64,000 bases of DNA from positions 2,914,001-2,978,000 of the forward strand of contig JAKSGN010000043.1 of NCBI GenBank assembly GCA_024180945.1, read 5' to 3'. A program made the translations under genes and the position numbers. The stretch comes from Macrophomina tecta (lineage: Eukaryota > Ascomycota > Dothideomycetes > Botryosphaeriales > Botryosphaeriaceae). The notes beneath the pieces were generated by a model. The model saw nothing but the letters and a program-made list of their open reading frames with translations, did no database searches and was not told where the DNA came from. The first letter of the stretch is position 1; each line of letters begins with the position of its first letter. Positions 36,943 to 48,357 of this stretch are shown piece after piece.

Positions 36943-38246
36943 TTGTGCTCGCAAAGTAGGCTGGGGATAATGTGCTGGGTTCAAAATTCTGGCCATCGGC
37001 CATTGTAGATCCAGGGCTTGCGCTGGCCAAGCTACCAGGTCCAGCACCGACTGCGTATGCGAGAGGCATCCCATTCTGACCCTCCTGCCGAAGCTGGTGA
37101 TCCAAATTGCCTGTTGTCGGAGTGTTGTTTGGAGTCTGGATATGCGCAGCACTGCCATGTCTGGAATGGGGCTGCCAGTCTGTGGATGAAATGCCCTCAT
37201 TGAAACCAAAGCCACCAGCTGCTATGCCCAGAGTTTCTGACGAGCCCGGTGCGGTTCCAATAGGACCATTATAAATATTGGCAGCCTGATTCAAGGGGTT
37301 GATCATGCTGTTGTTCTCTGGTGGCGTCTCCGCTGCACCGGAAGACATGTGGCCGAGCATGCCGAACTCCAGCGCTCCGTAGTGATTGCCGAAGTTGAGG
37401 CTTGCGAGATCGAAATTGAATAACGCAGGATCACTGGGATCAAATGGAATGCCGCCAAAGTCCTGTATGCCCGAGGGGTTTGATTGCTGGTTCTGCTGAA
37501 TGTCGCCCATGTTCTGCACAGGGGAGGCTTGCTGATTGGCGCTTTGATTGTAATGGGGTGAAATCGGCGATTGCTGGCTGTTAAAGGAATTCATCGCCGA
37601 GGCATCTTGCATTGGTGGCGGCATCTGCCCCTGGCTGGAGTTCGGATAGACGTTGTAGCTGGCTTGCTGCGCCTGCGGAAAGAAATTATTCGGCTGGCCC
37701 ATGGCTTGCGCATTGTTGGACACGGAGGCGGCGGGCTGGCCAGCGTTGTTGATGTGCGGGTAGTGGCCACCTACGCCCGGCATAAGAGCCTCGGGCGGAG
37801 CGTCGTGGAGGTATTTGGCTTTCTTGCGAACTCCGTCATGACAGGCATCCTGGAGGCCGCGCTTTATGCAGCGTTGACAGGGCCGTTCGTCACCTGAAGA
37901 ATGTCAGTATCATGCTGAGACAAGCCGGCAGAATGCAGGTATGGTCGCCACTCGACAAGGCAGAGAGATCGGAAAGACGGTCCAACTTACCGCAGGTAAG
38001 ATGGGCGCGCTGGCAGGCAAAGCAAGCTCTACGGGCCTTTTTGCGGCGGGGCCGCAAGGGGTCTTTGGCATTGGGCTTCGCGTTGGCAGAGGTAGTGGAG
38101 ATGTTGTTGTTGGCAGTGCTTGAATTGGTAGATTGGGGAACGTCGCTCGAGGCGCGCTGGTCCTTCTGGTCGGCCATGTCGCTCCCGTCCTGATCACCGC
38201 TGTATTCCGGTGAGGGAGATGCATCTTCGGCGTCTGGGGTGGTCAT
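35856..38246 (-). CDS. ERT1: Zn2Cys6 transcription activator of gluconeogenesis (ERT1/AcuK-type)
   Basis: Nuclear regulator that in fungi activates gluconeogenic and respiratory genes on non-fermentable carbon. Exons 37991-38246, 35954-37893, 35856-35876 give 738 aa. The zinc cluster has six Cys at about residues 75-103 ([12 protein letters not shown], then [17 protein letters not shown]); the 96-nt intron splits it after the third Cys. A basic stretch [10 protein letters not shown] precedes it. The middle is Gln/Asn/Ser-rich, with about 19 consecutive Gln. The C-terminal half holds a PAS-like domain ([27 protein letters not shown], then [20 protein letters not shown]) and the conserved end [21 protein letters not shown]. 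The last exon codes for only six residues and the stop. The start [14 protein letters not shown] matches the AcuK N-terminus. Confidence 0.93.
36884..36940 (-). repeat. CAG/CAA trinucleotide repeat (polyglutamine)
   Basis: Nineteen consecutive Gln codons in the ERT1-like protein: CAG repeats then five CAA. A second, shorter Gln run follows nearby (codons for eight Gln at about 36797-36820). Confidence 0.85.
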
Positions 38247-39011
38247 AATATCCCTTCCCGCAAAGGTACGCGGCGGCCCAGTCGGCAGGCCACCCTCCAA
38301 GGCACGGATGTCTGGTTCGAAGCTGCCGCTGCCGTCGACGCACGTTTATGCTGCGCCTATCCGCCAATGTTGCGCTCGGCGGCCCCTCCCAGCAGGGCGG
38401 GTCGGCCAATCTGCACGGGGCCTCGCGGCTGGCGACGTCCCAGTTGGGGGTTTCGAATATTCGATCACGCGTGCCCTAAGCACTGGCGAAGCGTGCTGCA
38501 GTGCCACCAAGCAGCTTCAGCTCAAGCCTGTGCGTGGAGACCCAGCTGGACGGGTACCGAGGGCTTCCAATGGCGTGTGGAGGGGGGCGGGTGCGGTCAA
38601 TCGGGGACGCACGAATGGGGCAGAGCGTGGGTAGCACAAGGCCGGGGTCCATGCAGAGATCGAAAGGAGAGCGGGCGAAGGCTCGCGGTCATGGTGCTTC
38701 GTGCTCAGGACTAGGTGGCGGCGCGCATGCTGGCGGCAGCGGGCTCAGATGCGGCGGCGGAGGCGCAGGCGCGTGGGCCGGCTCTGGGGGCAGGCGGACG
38801 GGCAGACAGGCAGACAGGCACAGGCTGGCGGACGGCTGGACAGGGCGATTGGAATTGGCCGATGCAGGCTTCAGCTGCCGTGGGACTCGAGCTGCCTTGG
38901 TACGAAGTGGGCTGCTGCAGCTCCGGCGTGCGGAGGGGTGTGTGATGGTTCTGGCTGCGGGCGCGAGCTGCGAAGTGCGGTGAGGCGGGCGACGCGAGAG
39001 ATCCAGAGTCC

Positions 39012-39058
39012 GGAGGAGGAGGAGGAGGAGGAGGAGGAGCAGGAGGAGCAGGAGGAGG
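39012..39058. repeat. (GAG)n tract
   Basis: Tandem GAG triplets with two GCA-type interruptions. On the minus strand this is a CTC-rich pyrimidine tract upstream of ERT1. Confidence 0.8.
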
Positions 39059-39225
39059 GCGGGTGAGTGGGCGGGCGAGAAAGGATGCGTGCGTGCGTGC
39101 GTGCGGTTGCGACAGCGGCGGCGATGTTCGGTTTCTTCGCTCGTCGTGTGCCTCGCGCGCTGACTCGGCGCAGCGTCAGCGCCAGATCCGCCTGCCCTGC
39201 CCGCCCGGCCCAGCACCAAACGAAA

Positions 39226-39283
39226 CAGCCCAGAGCCCAGAGCCCAGAGCCCAGAGCCCAGCAGCCCAGCAGCCCAGCAGCCC
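39226..39283. repeat. Tandem 7-bp and 8-bp repeats
   Basis: About five copies of CCCAGAG followed by about three copies of CCCAGCAG. Non-coding minisatellite. Confidence 0.75.
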
Positions 39284-40147
39284 ACCCCCGCCGCCGCTGC
39301 CAGACCACGGGCACTCTCGCAGGTCCACGCCCACGTCCACGCTCACGCTCACGCTCCTCCGCCCGCGCGCCTGGGACTGTCGCCGTTCTGCCGAGCCGAT
39401 CACGACCCGCGTACCTTCACTTCCAAGACACCCTCACCATTTGCCCGACGACGACGACGCACCTGCGGCCCTGCTGCCCGCACCCCTCTCACCCCCCGCC
39501 CCCCACCCCGCGGGCCTACGCTGCCACGCCCCTGCGCGTTGCCCGCCGCATCGCTCCGGTGCCTGGAGCGCGCTCTGTTGCTTTGCTTTTTACCTCGCCG
39601 CGCGCCTCCGCTGCAGCCCCTCACCTCGACTATCGTCCTCCGCCCCATGCCGCTCCACCTGGCGCCCGCGCACCCCCCGCCCGCGGCCCAGGGCAGGCAA
39701 CGCGCGCGCATGCGAGCACATCCCGGGCGAGCTACCATGGGGGCGGCCACGTTTCTCGACGAGCTAGCGCCCGTCGGTGTGTCGGTCCTGGTTCGTGGCG
39801 GCTCTCGCGCGCGCTGCTTGTGCGGCCTGTACCACGACCAACACGATCGCTGTGTCCGCCGCCGCGTCGCCTGCCACACCTCGGCTCGTGTAAACGCGTG
39901 CTGCCAGGTTGTGTCACGTGGGGGACGAGAGCGCGAGACGGCCAGAGGCTGGAGGCGAGCGGACGGTACTAGATTGTTGCGGAATATGCATGTTCGCTCT
40001 GCAGCACCTGCTGTGCGACCCCCACTATATATAGCCCCCGGTCGAGCTGCTGCTCCAGCTCCACCTCGCGCGCTCCTCCAGCACTGCTCATGCCGGTGCT
40101 GACGCCTGTCCTGCACCCCTCCCAATGCCTGTGCAGCCCGATTCAAC

Positions 40148-43004
40148 CTACGCTGATGCAAAGCGACTCTTGCCCCTGAGCCTCTTGCCGTACCGATAGA
40201 AAAAGTAAGGAAACCTGTCGAGCGCACAGCATGTTAGCCGACTCCACGACCGCTCTGGCGGGATGCGTCTTACGGTGCCATGGCCAGGGCCAGGAAGGCC
40301 AGCAGCGACGTCGCCCACTGGTAGCCCAAGCCTGTTGCGCGAGCGCGTGCTTACGTCAGTGACCGCCCTTTCGCCCTGTCTCAGCGCACACTTACTGTTG
40401 TACATTTGCACCCCGAACAGCGGGAACGCCGCCGCGAAGCTCGACCGAGCGAAGCTGTTCGCCGCCAATGCACTGGCTGCATACAATGGATACTGGTGTG
40501 CCGTCAGCCCTCGAGTCCGCCCGCGCCGCCCCAGAGCCCACCTACACAGTCCACGAGGAAGGTGAATACCCCTGAGTATACGCAGATGACTCTGTCTCCA
40601 TATCAGCACAATTGTGTCGTCATCCCACGCTCTGCTGACCGTCGCCTGCCTTACCCGATGCCGAACAGAGTCGAGAAGATTATTGGAACTGCAAGTGATC
40701 AGCTATCCCCTTCTTCAGAATACGAGCGAGTGCTGTACCTATCCAGTGGACCTGCAGGGACCAGGTTAGCAGTGCTTCTCACATGTGCCCTTCCTGATCT
40801 GCGATGGCGGTCCACTTACGCTCGAGTACGTCGTCCATCCGAAGCCTACACAGCAAAACGTCGCGGTCAGCGACAGCTAAACAGGGCAAAACAGCCGCCG
40901 TCCGGCAACCTACCAAACATGGCAATGGGCACGATCACCGCGCCCAGAATCGTTGGCGGCAATCGATACTCCGGCTCTGATCCCCCAGGCTCACCTCCTT
41001 GTGCCTCCCGCCGCTGCACGAGTCTTGCGTAATTCTTGCGCCACAGCGGATCCGTACTGATGCCCAGAATCATGCCTACAAACAGGCCCAGGAAGGCCAA
41101 TCCCGTCTGCGAGAGCGAGAAGCCGTGGTTGTTCTGGAAGACCAGGGGGAAAGCCCCGAAGAACAGATACAATATGCCCAGCAGGATCGACGACAGGATG
41201 CATAGATTGAGGCACTGCGATTCGTGGAGTTAGTTTTCCCCACCCGTTCACCACTGGCACAAGAGGCATCGAGGGTTCCTCACCATCGGCTCGAATACGA
41301 GCAGCTGGAAAGGCCGAACGCAGGACCAGAGCAGCGTCTGGCTCACCGACTTGTCCATCCTCTCGATCGGTGCCGTCCAAGCCTCGTTGCCAGTCTCCTC
41401 GCGCAGCTTCTGGGCTTTTCGGCGCAGGAGCACGGGGTGGTAGGTCTCGGGAACGAGGAAGACGATGCCAGCGAGCTGCACTCCCGCCCAGATGAGCATC
41501 ACGTAGAACGTCCATCGCCAGCTGGTGTACTGGTTGATGAATCCTCCGACCAAGGGACCGACTTCGGGCCTGATGATTAGGTGCATTAGCAAAGAACACG
41601 CCCATCTCGACGCCACCATGCACTCCTCCATGGCTCCCGCGCCGGTGAGCCGGCTGAGTTCTGACAAGCCGTCAGACACTCGTGCCTTAGCCACCCCCCC
41701 CTGACCTGAAGCCAACCCTGCTCATGCAGCGGGCGATGCGGCTGCAGCTGCCCACGCTGAATCGGCCGCGATCCCTCGGCGTTTTCGGCAGTGTAAGGGG
41801 GTTAAAGGGCGAGAGTGGGCTGCGGGTGAGAAAGCCACATGGCGATCACCAGAGCCCCAGCTCGCAGATGATAGAAGCAAGTATTAAAATACGCGGGGGA
41901 GATAGAGAGAGAGAGAGAGAAAGAGAAAGAATAAAAGCCTTACCCAATGAACGGCGACGCTGTGTATATCATCATTGGGGCGGAGAGTTCGTGCCTCGCG
42001 AAGCAGTCGCCCACTGTTCCACCGGCCACGCTCAGGAAAGCGGATCCGGCCAGACCATCGAGGAATCGGGCCACGAGGATAGTGGCCATGTTCTGCGCTA
42101 CGGCGCAAGGGATCAGCCAAATGAAAAAGAAGCTGTAGGAAACGATATAGATAGGCCGGCGGCCGTAAAACTGGTCAGCGATTAGCAAGAACAAGACGGC
42201 AGCCGGCGGCAGAAGGCGTGCAGACGCACGCGGTCAGCACATCTGTACAACTCACTTCACTGAGGGGACTGAGGATCATTGGGCCACATCCCAAGCCAGC
42301 GACGAAGAGGGACAGGCCTAGCGTCGCCACGATCCTCGAGCTGTGGAACTCGGAAGTCAGCTGGCCGTAGGTGCTGGTGTAGATGGACGACGCGCATGTC
42401 CTGGGAGAGGGAAAATTTCTTTGGTTAGCCCCAAATTCCAGCCAAACATCGTGTCCGCTCTAGGGAAATTAATGGGAGCATTATTTTTGGAGCGTCTGGC
42501 TCAGGCAACACGAGGTCGACAGTAGCAGCAGCAGCGCAACACTTACACGCAAAGCGAGCTGGCAGACACGATAACGACGATGAGCCACCTCCTAGCGGTG
42601 CTCATGAGACGAGGATTCCGGACGGCGTGCGAGGCGTGCGAGTCTGGCAGCGAATCCCATGTGACTTCGAAGGCCTGGCTAGACGCGGCGGGCTCCTCTT
42701 CTTCATCCCAGCGTGTGTAGCCATCCCCGGCGGCATATGATCGATGTGATTGAACGGTATGCAGGCTCCGGCTCTGCGGCCGGCTGTTGCGGGCTTCGAT
42801 GGCGTCGTCCTCGCCCCTTATCGGCTCAAAGGTCCTGGTCCTTGTCGCGTCCTCTCCAGCGCCCAACCCTAGGTGCTGCTTCTCCTCGTCGCCGGGCAAG
42901 GTGCCGGCGACGCTCTTCTCAGTCGACCCATCTGCAGGCAGCGCGGCGTGCGAGTTGGTGCTGCTGCCGCTGCTGCTCGAGGACGGCCGGACCTGTGACA
43001 TCAT
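40148..43004 (-). CDS. MFS transporter, DHA1-like drug/polyamine type, twelve exons
   Basis: Plasma-membrane H+ antiporter type with about 12 helices after a 145-residue acidic/Ser-rich cytosolic tail. Exons: 42547-43004, 42256-42400, 41944-42170, 41284-41569, 40914-41214, 40820-40845, 40739-40751, 40655-40688, 40546-40591, 40396-40492, 40274-40331, 40148-40214; total 1758 nt, 585 aa. Motifs: SSIYTSTYGQL (helix 1), FYGRRPIYIVSYSFFF (motif A region), ASPFIGPEVGPLVGGFINQYTSWRWTFY (motif C region) and the C-terminal VHWIVPIIFSTLFGIG, FLVDCYPLYAASALAANSFARS, PFPYFFYRYGKRLR, typical of fungal TPO/FLU1-like members. Every join keeps phase. Exons of 26 and 13 nt are unusually small and one intron (41570-41943, 374 nt) unusually long. 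The substrate is unknown. Confidence 0.9.
41903..41926. repeat. (GA)n microsatellite inside an MFS intron
   Basis: GA dinucleotide run grading into GAAA, located in the 374-nt intron 41570-41943 of the DHA1-like gene close to its donor side. Confidence 0.75.
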
Positions 43005-46000
43005 CCACAAGGGTTGCGCTCGAGTGGGGGCGCAGAGAAAATCGAGGACGGGCTCTCTCTGGCGCGGGTGCGAGCAGACTTCTTCTTCAACAGACGGCCT
43101 CCAGCTCACAGACTACAGCACGCGCACAGAGGAATGGCAGGTGAAAGAGTCGATGCTCGAAGGGGTGGGGATAACGGCGTCTGGCCTTTTACAAAGCAAT
43201 CACTTAATTCCGTCACGCAGGGCCCAGGGCCCGCTCGCTCGCTCTGCCGCTGCGCAGATCCGCCGCGGGGATAGGCAAGCCATTTGCACCGCTAGGGCCG
43301 ATGGGACCAGAGTGGCGCAAGAGGCAGAGAGGCGCGGGAAATAGCTGCCTTCTCGGCCCAGGCAATCAGCGACCGAACGCGCGAGAGATTCTTGGAGCGA
43401 ATGCGGTGAGGGCCCGGCCCAAGTCTTTCTTTCACCCCAGCCTGCCGGCCGCTGGGCAGAGCACCGGCCTGCAAGAGCGGGGCGCGGCGAGCATGGCGAC
43501 GAAATAAAAAGTCCGGCGTGGACCGCGTCGGATAAGTGTCGTGAAGTTGTCGGATGTAGGACGGTGACTTACGCACGCCCGTTCGTTTGAAGCCGCAGGC
43601 GAAGCCTGACTCGCGGACAGAGGCTTGAATGCTCGGCCTGCTGCTGACTGAGCGAACAAGAGTCAGCAAGTAACAAATACTACATCAACCATCGACGTTT
43701 TTCAAAGTCCCTGCTCATCCTGGTGGCGACCAAAGTCCGCCCTCAGCCATGCAATTGAGCACCAAGAACCCAGCAGCACAACATACGGCTACTCCAGGGA
43801 AGCCCCGCCCTGCAACCGCTCCATAAATACGTGTGACTCGTCGGGCCAGAGTGTGCTCAGCGGCCTGTCTCGGCCGAATTGACGGCATATTTTTTTTTTT
43901 TTTTTTGTTTGCGAGGCACCCGCTCCTTTCGCTCTTCTTTGGATTTTATTCTCTTTCTGGACCTAACGTAAATATCCAATTTCTTCGTTCTCCGAGAATG
44001 AGCTTATCTTCCTGCCAAGCGTTTTTTACACGGTTGGCGAAGGATGAGGGCCGCTCAATCGCTGATGTTAAGGGCGCTGGATGACGCCATGCCCCTTCGC
44101 TTTGACCGTCCTCCGTTTCGTATCAACGCGCTTGTGGCGGGAGATACACCTTTGAGCCGCCGACGTCTTCCCTACTAAATCATTTCGTCGTCTCCGGCAA
44201 GTCACGAGTCACCTGCTCAGCGCCTTTCCCTAAAGTTGAGTGATGCACTATCTCTTCCTGGCCGCGTCCGAGGTTTCTCGAAAGACGCGGTGAGCCTCCC
44301 CACGTCCCAACCGCCAGGAGCCAATTCCAACCCCTGACACATGGCTTGACACTTCTCCCTTGCATCAGCTGAATATTCCATTGTCCTCGCGCGCGCATGC
44401 GTCAAGGGGTGAGCATACGGGCATCACGAGGACGATCGGGCGCACCTCTTCATTCTGGAAGCCTTGATTCGACTGAACCTTACATGAAGGGAGCGCGGCT
44501 GGCGCGCGTGTCGACGTTTGAGGAAGTCTCGAGGACACTGAGAGGGTGGTTGGAGGGAGAGTAGCACAGAGCGCTGGCGTAGTACAACATGAGACTTGAG
44601 CTACAAGCACGAAGTCGCGCGGGCATCGGACAGCCTCACCATGGACCGTGTCTCTTTCGCTGACCATAGGTGCAGTGGATGGAAACAACAACTCTGGCCG
44701 AAAGCAGCGAGTCTAGCTGGGATGTTCGATTGATATCCTTTTGCCTTTATCAGCTCCCATCCATTTCACGGCCGTATCTACTCTTCCCCCCCCCCCCCAA
44801 CCCGCGAGCCTGTTTGCCCGGACCCAGTAGAGCGGACTATACGAGCTCCCGCGCCGTTGCATGTCAAATGCCTAAAGCAGAACGTAATGCAGCTGGATCC
44901 AGCGCCAACACCAGCCAGCCGGCAATGCAACCAAACGAAACGAAAGCCCAGAAACCGCAGCCACGGAACCGATGCCAGAGGGTCGTTGTGCATCAAATCG
45001 TGTCTTTGTCCCACAATCAACTCACACCAACGCCAGACTCGCACGCACGCTCGAGGTCTCCACATGTCCGCAAGGAACGTGGTTGGAAGGGAAAAAAAGA
45101 AAACAATCTGCAAAGACACGGGTGGGTCTTGCCTTGTCCGAAAGCTCGACCGCGGCTGCAAACCGATGACTGTCTCAACTCCACACGAGCCGTTGATGGA
45201 AATAAAGGCACGCGGCAACCAGCTAACCGCCGAGGGCGCTTCTGAATCACCTGCAAGGCCTGACCGCTCCAACCGCCACGAGCGGCTCTTCCTGCCTTCG
45301 TGATTTGCTTTGCGCCGCTTGCCTCATCCACACCGCCAGCTGAGACTCTCCCGTGGATCGACGTCCATTCCTATGGACGGACGAGTAACGCTTCCTTCAT
45401 CTCCGCGCGTGGGCGTGGGGGTCAGGGCATCTACTGCATTCGCATTGCCACTCCGACAAGAATGTCACCGGAGGGCTGTGCCTTGCTTCGGGAATGCCAT
45501 TGCGTGTGGAACGGGAAGGCGTCGTCCGCACGGCTGCTCCCGTTAGCCATGCTTCCCTTGCTAGGGGCGCTGTGATGGGGCCGGAGGTAGTGTGTTGAAG
45601 CGCAATGCCAGACCCAGACCACCGAGCTTGCCTTCGGCGTTTCAGTCTTGACGCTTCACTATCGGGCTCCTCGTTTCTGCCTCAGGTCTCTTCTCTGCTG
45701 TATTTTTTTTTCTCACACGCTTCTCGCTTGCGTCTCGACGATAGATTCCGATTTCCGCCATCTTCATTCGAATTCCCTTTTTCTTCAAAGCAGACGTATT
45801 CTTCGACCGAATAAGCATTCGAGATGAACCGTGTTGGCCCGGTCTGCGCTCCATATGCTGTTCACCGTCTCCGTGGTTGCCGTGGCATTTGCACCACACC
45901 AGCCATCGCCTTCAACTGCACCACGTCAATGCTGTCCAAGTGTCCTGAAACTTGGAAGTAAGTGAATGCTTACCTGCGCACAGAGATCACCGCGGCTATG

Positions 46001-47583
46001 CTCATGCCTCCGCATCATGTGCGTAGGAATCAGGCCAGAATCCTCCCTGCACCAAACAGTTCCAGCAAACGGACAAGGCTCTACGTATACGTACCATCGG
46101 CGGCAACGTTGGCCGTCATTCCGGCTGGAGCATCATCTCAGATGCAGGTTACCCGTTGTCAGCGCGGGATAGAGAGCGAGGGATTCCCATCGCAGTGGTA
46201 ACCGGGGCCTCTCGAAGCCGGGGACGACATTGTATGCCACGACTTAAACGCGCTGTAACGTCTGGGAGTCCTATCTCTGGGGGGCAAACAGAGGACCATG
46301 TTTATTCTGCCGCTCCCATCTACCTGCGACACGATACAGCGCTGGACACGTCTTGCAGAGTTACATGCCAATCGCATGACATTATGCTCTTCGTATCGAC
46401 CGCTGCTGCTGCTGCTGCTGCGACATCCCTCGGTCAAAGTGAGTATAGTATCGGGACTCCGAGCGTCCGATCTCGCAACGCCGCGACAGCGCATCTTTTC
46501 GGACGTCAATATTGGCCTCCTGTTCATTTTCGACTTGCTCAATCAAAGATCAGGAGAGCCGAGATGCGAGACGGAGCTCGTGCAGATGTGCCGCCCCGCC
46601 GCTCGCAATATGCATCCGTTTTCGACCCCCGTGACAGAACTGTATGATGGACCATGCCCTAGTAGACTGGGCAGTGTGTTGGCAGGAACATAGAATGATA
46701 CTGCAGAGACACTGCTTGGAGCCGCAAAGGGTTTATGCTTCATTTACGAAGAAAGGAAAAACCGCACCATGCCAGGGCGTCCTCGTCCGCGCCGGATGGG
46801 ATTGCTGAGTAGTTACATGCAACACTGCCATGATGCAATCTGGTGAGGGCTTCTCAGCTGCATCAAACTTATAAGTTGACGCTCTTGTTGCCCGAAAGAG
46901 ACATAGCTTAGGCTTTGACCGTCTGCAAGGGTAAGAGGACACTCCAGTGACGATGGAAGTATCTTTTTATTTTTTTTTTTTGGGTGGTGGAGAGGAGAAG
47001 TGCACGACATAAATGACGGCAATTAGGTCTTTATAGTCCTTTCAAGTTCCATGAAACCTCAGGAGCATAGTTGTGAGATATTGGGTGCCCAGGATGTGGT
47101 AATGTACAGCCACAAGCACGTGTGGGAGTCTGCAGTGGTCATGCGAACGCAAGCTTTCAGAAAGCATGTTTACATTGGCATAGGAATGGTTGCTTCGATT
47201 CCCCATATACGCCGGCGACGAAGCTCGCGAGCCAATGTCGCCTACTCGTGTAGAGGCCGAAAGTTCGCTCAATTAACGCAGTAGGAGTTGGCAGGTACCA
47301 ACGTATACAATATAATATCACCACCTGTCAATGGCAGTCATCTTGAATTGTGCCTATATTGATCAAGGAGCCAAGTTCAGCACCATGCAACGGCCAAAAT
47401 CGAGCGCCAATCCCATTGTACAAATATCGTACAGGCCGTCGGAGTAGACAGCCGATTTTGTTAATAGAAAGAAAACAGTTGTGGCAAAAGCCAACATCCT
47501 GCAGAGTCCGCTAATCCTGAATGCCGTGGTTCCTAACGCCCATAATGCGCAACAATGACTAGTGGTGTAAGCACCCTTTTCCA
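43005..47583. other. Long (4.6 kb) gene-free interval
   Basis: Begins with the promoter of the DHA1-like gene. It contains poly(T) at about 43891-43906, a run of about 11 C near 44789 and a poly(T) near 46970. Frames such as 44670-45245 and 46156-46647 (plus) have no domain, no splice partners and Arg/Ser/Pro-rich composition. No gene, RNA or transposon could be supported on either strand. Diverged transposon relics cannot be excluded by eye. Confidence 0.45.
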
Positions 47584-48357
47584 TCACGCACCCCTAAATC
47601 TCCAGTCGTCGAAGTCTTCATCGTCGAGATCATCGTCGCTATCATCCTCTTCCTCTTCGGCAGCCTTCTTCGGTGCCTCCTCTGCCGTCACCTGTTCCTC
47701 TGACTTTCCCCGTGCCTGGCGTAGAGCTTCTCTCTGTGCGCGAAGCCTTTGTACCCTCTGTTCCAACTCCTCCATCTCGTCGAATTCCTCCTCCAGATGT
47801 CGGACGGCATCCTCCTTCTCGGCCTCAATCTCCTCTTCCTGTCGGGTTCGCTGTTTGCTCTGTTCTTCGCGGTCCTGTGCTGCGAGTTCTTCGGCGGTCA
47901 TGGGCTTCGCTTCGATGGTTGCGGCAGACTTGATGGCGGCTAAGGCTGACGGTTGCGGGGGCGGTGTGGCGGCGACCTCGCGCTCAAACGCGGCCCATTC
48001 ATCTTCGTCGACGCCATCGGCACCCAGTTGCTGTGTCGGCGATAGAGCGTCTGAGGCGGCGGGTTGTGCGGTGGTAGTGAGAGACTCGTGGGCGGCAGGG
48101 CGAGAGGTGAGCTCGATTGACCTAGAGGCGGGGGTGGATTGCGCGCCAGGATCGAAGAAGTCCCCAGGCAATGTGTCTCCGGCGGCGCCCCTGGGGCGTT
48201 TGGCAGCGGATTCCCAATTGTCCTCGTCGTCCTCGTCGTCGGCTTTCCGCTTGAGATTTTTGCTGGCAGGCGGGGCTGCAGATTTGGCGGGCTTACGGGC
48301 AGGCGGCGGATTGCGGGCAGCGCGTTCGGCGCGCAGCATTGCGCGGACGTCCGCCAT
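47584..48357 (-). CDS. Acidic coiled-coil protein, ZNF830/CCDC16-like
   Basis: Intronless, 257 aa. The N-terminus MADVRAMLRAERAARN matches the start of ZNF830/CCDC16-type proteins, which associate with the spliceosome in animals. A Lys/Pro linker, an acidic stretch (KRKADDEDDEDNWES), DTLPGDFFDPG, DEDEWAAFEREV and a long Glu/Arg coiled coil (about residues 155-220) follow, as does an acidic tail ending DDEDFDDWRFRGA. The C2H2 zinc finger found near the N-terminus of animal ZNF830 is absent. Probably nuclear. It is divergently placed with BYE1 (688 bp between the two ATGs), so the two may share a promoter region. Family call moderate. Confidence 0.7.
   Translation of the reverse strand: MADVRAMLRAERAARNPPPARKPAKSAAPPASKNLKRKADDEDDEDNWESAAKRPRGAAGDTLPGDFFDPGAQSTPASRSIELTSRPAAHESLTTTAQPAASDALSPTQQLGADGVDEDEWAAFEREVAATPPPQPSALAAIKSAATIEAKPMTAEELAAQDREEQSKQRTRQEEEIEAEKEDAVRHLEEEFDEMEELEQRVQRLRAQREALRQARGKSEEQVTAEEAPKKAAEEEEDDSDDDLDDEDFDDWRFRGA

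Larger units (their letters stand above)
38247..40147. other. GC-rich promoter/leader region of the ERT1-like gene
   Basis: About 1.9 kb with strong strand asymmetry: G-rich on the plus strand at 38500-39060, C-rich at 39180-39750. It contains a (GAG)n tract, 7- and 8-bp tandem repeats and a palindromic TATA (CTATATATAG, 40024-40033). Long frames here (for example 39067-39972, 301 codons) are Pro/Arg/Ala-rich artefacts of GC content. In the ERT1 direction the GAG tract reads as a CT-rich tract, a common element near fungal transcription starts. Confidence 0.5.

Noticed and set aside
39067..39972. 301-codon open frame.
   Set aside because: Pro/Arg/Ala-rich composition, overlapped by other equally long frames, no domain: an effect of GC-rich repeats.
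44670..45245. 191-codon frame in the 4.6-kb gap.
   Set aside because: No domain, Pro/Arg/Asn-rich, overlapped by another frame on the opposite strand.
46156..46647. Frame beginning with VVTGASRSRGR, reminiscent of a short-chain dehydrogenase start.
   Set aside because: The rest lacks the YxxxK and NNAG motifs and ends in low-complexity Ala; chance resemblance.
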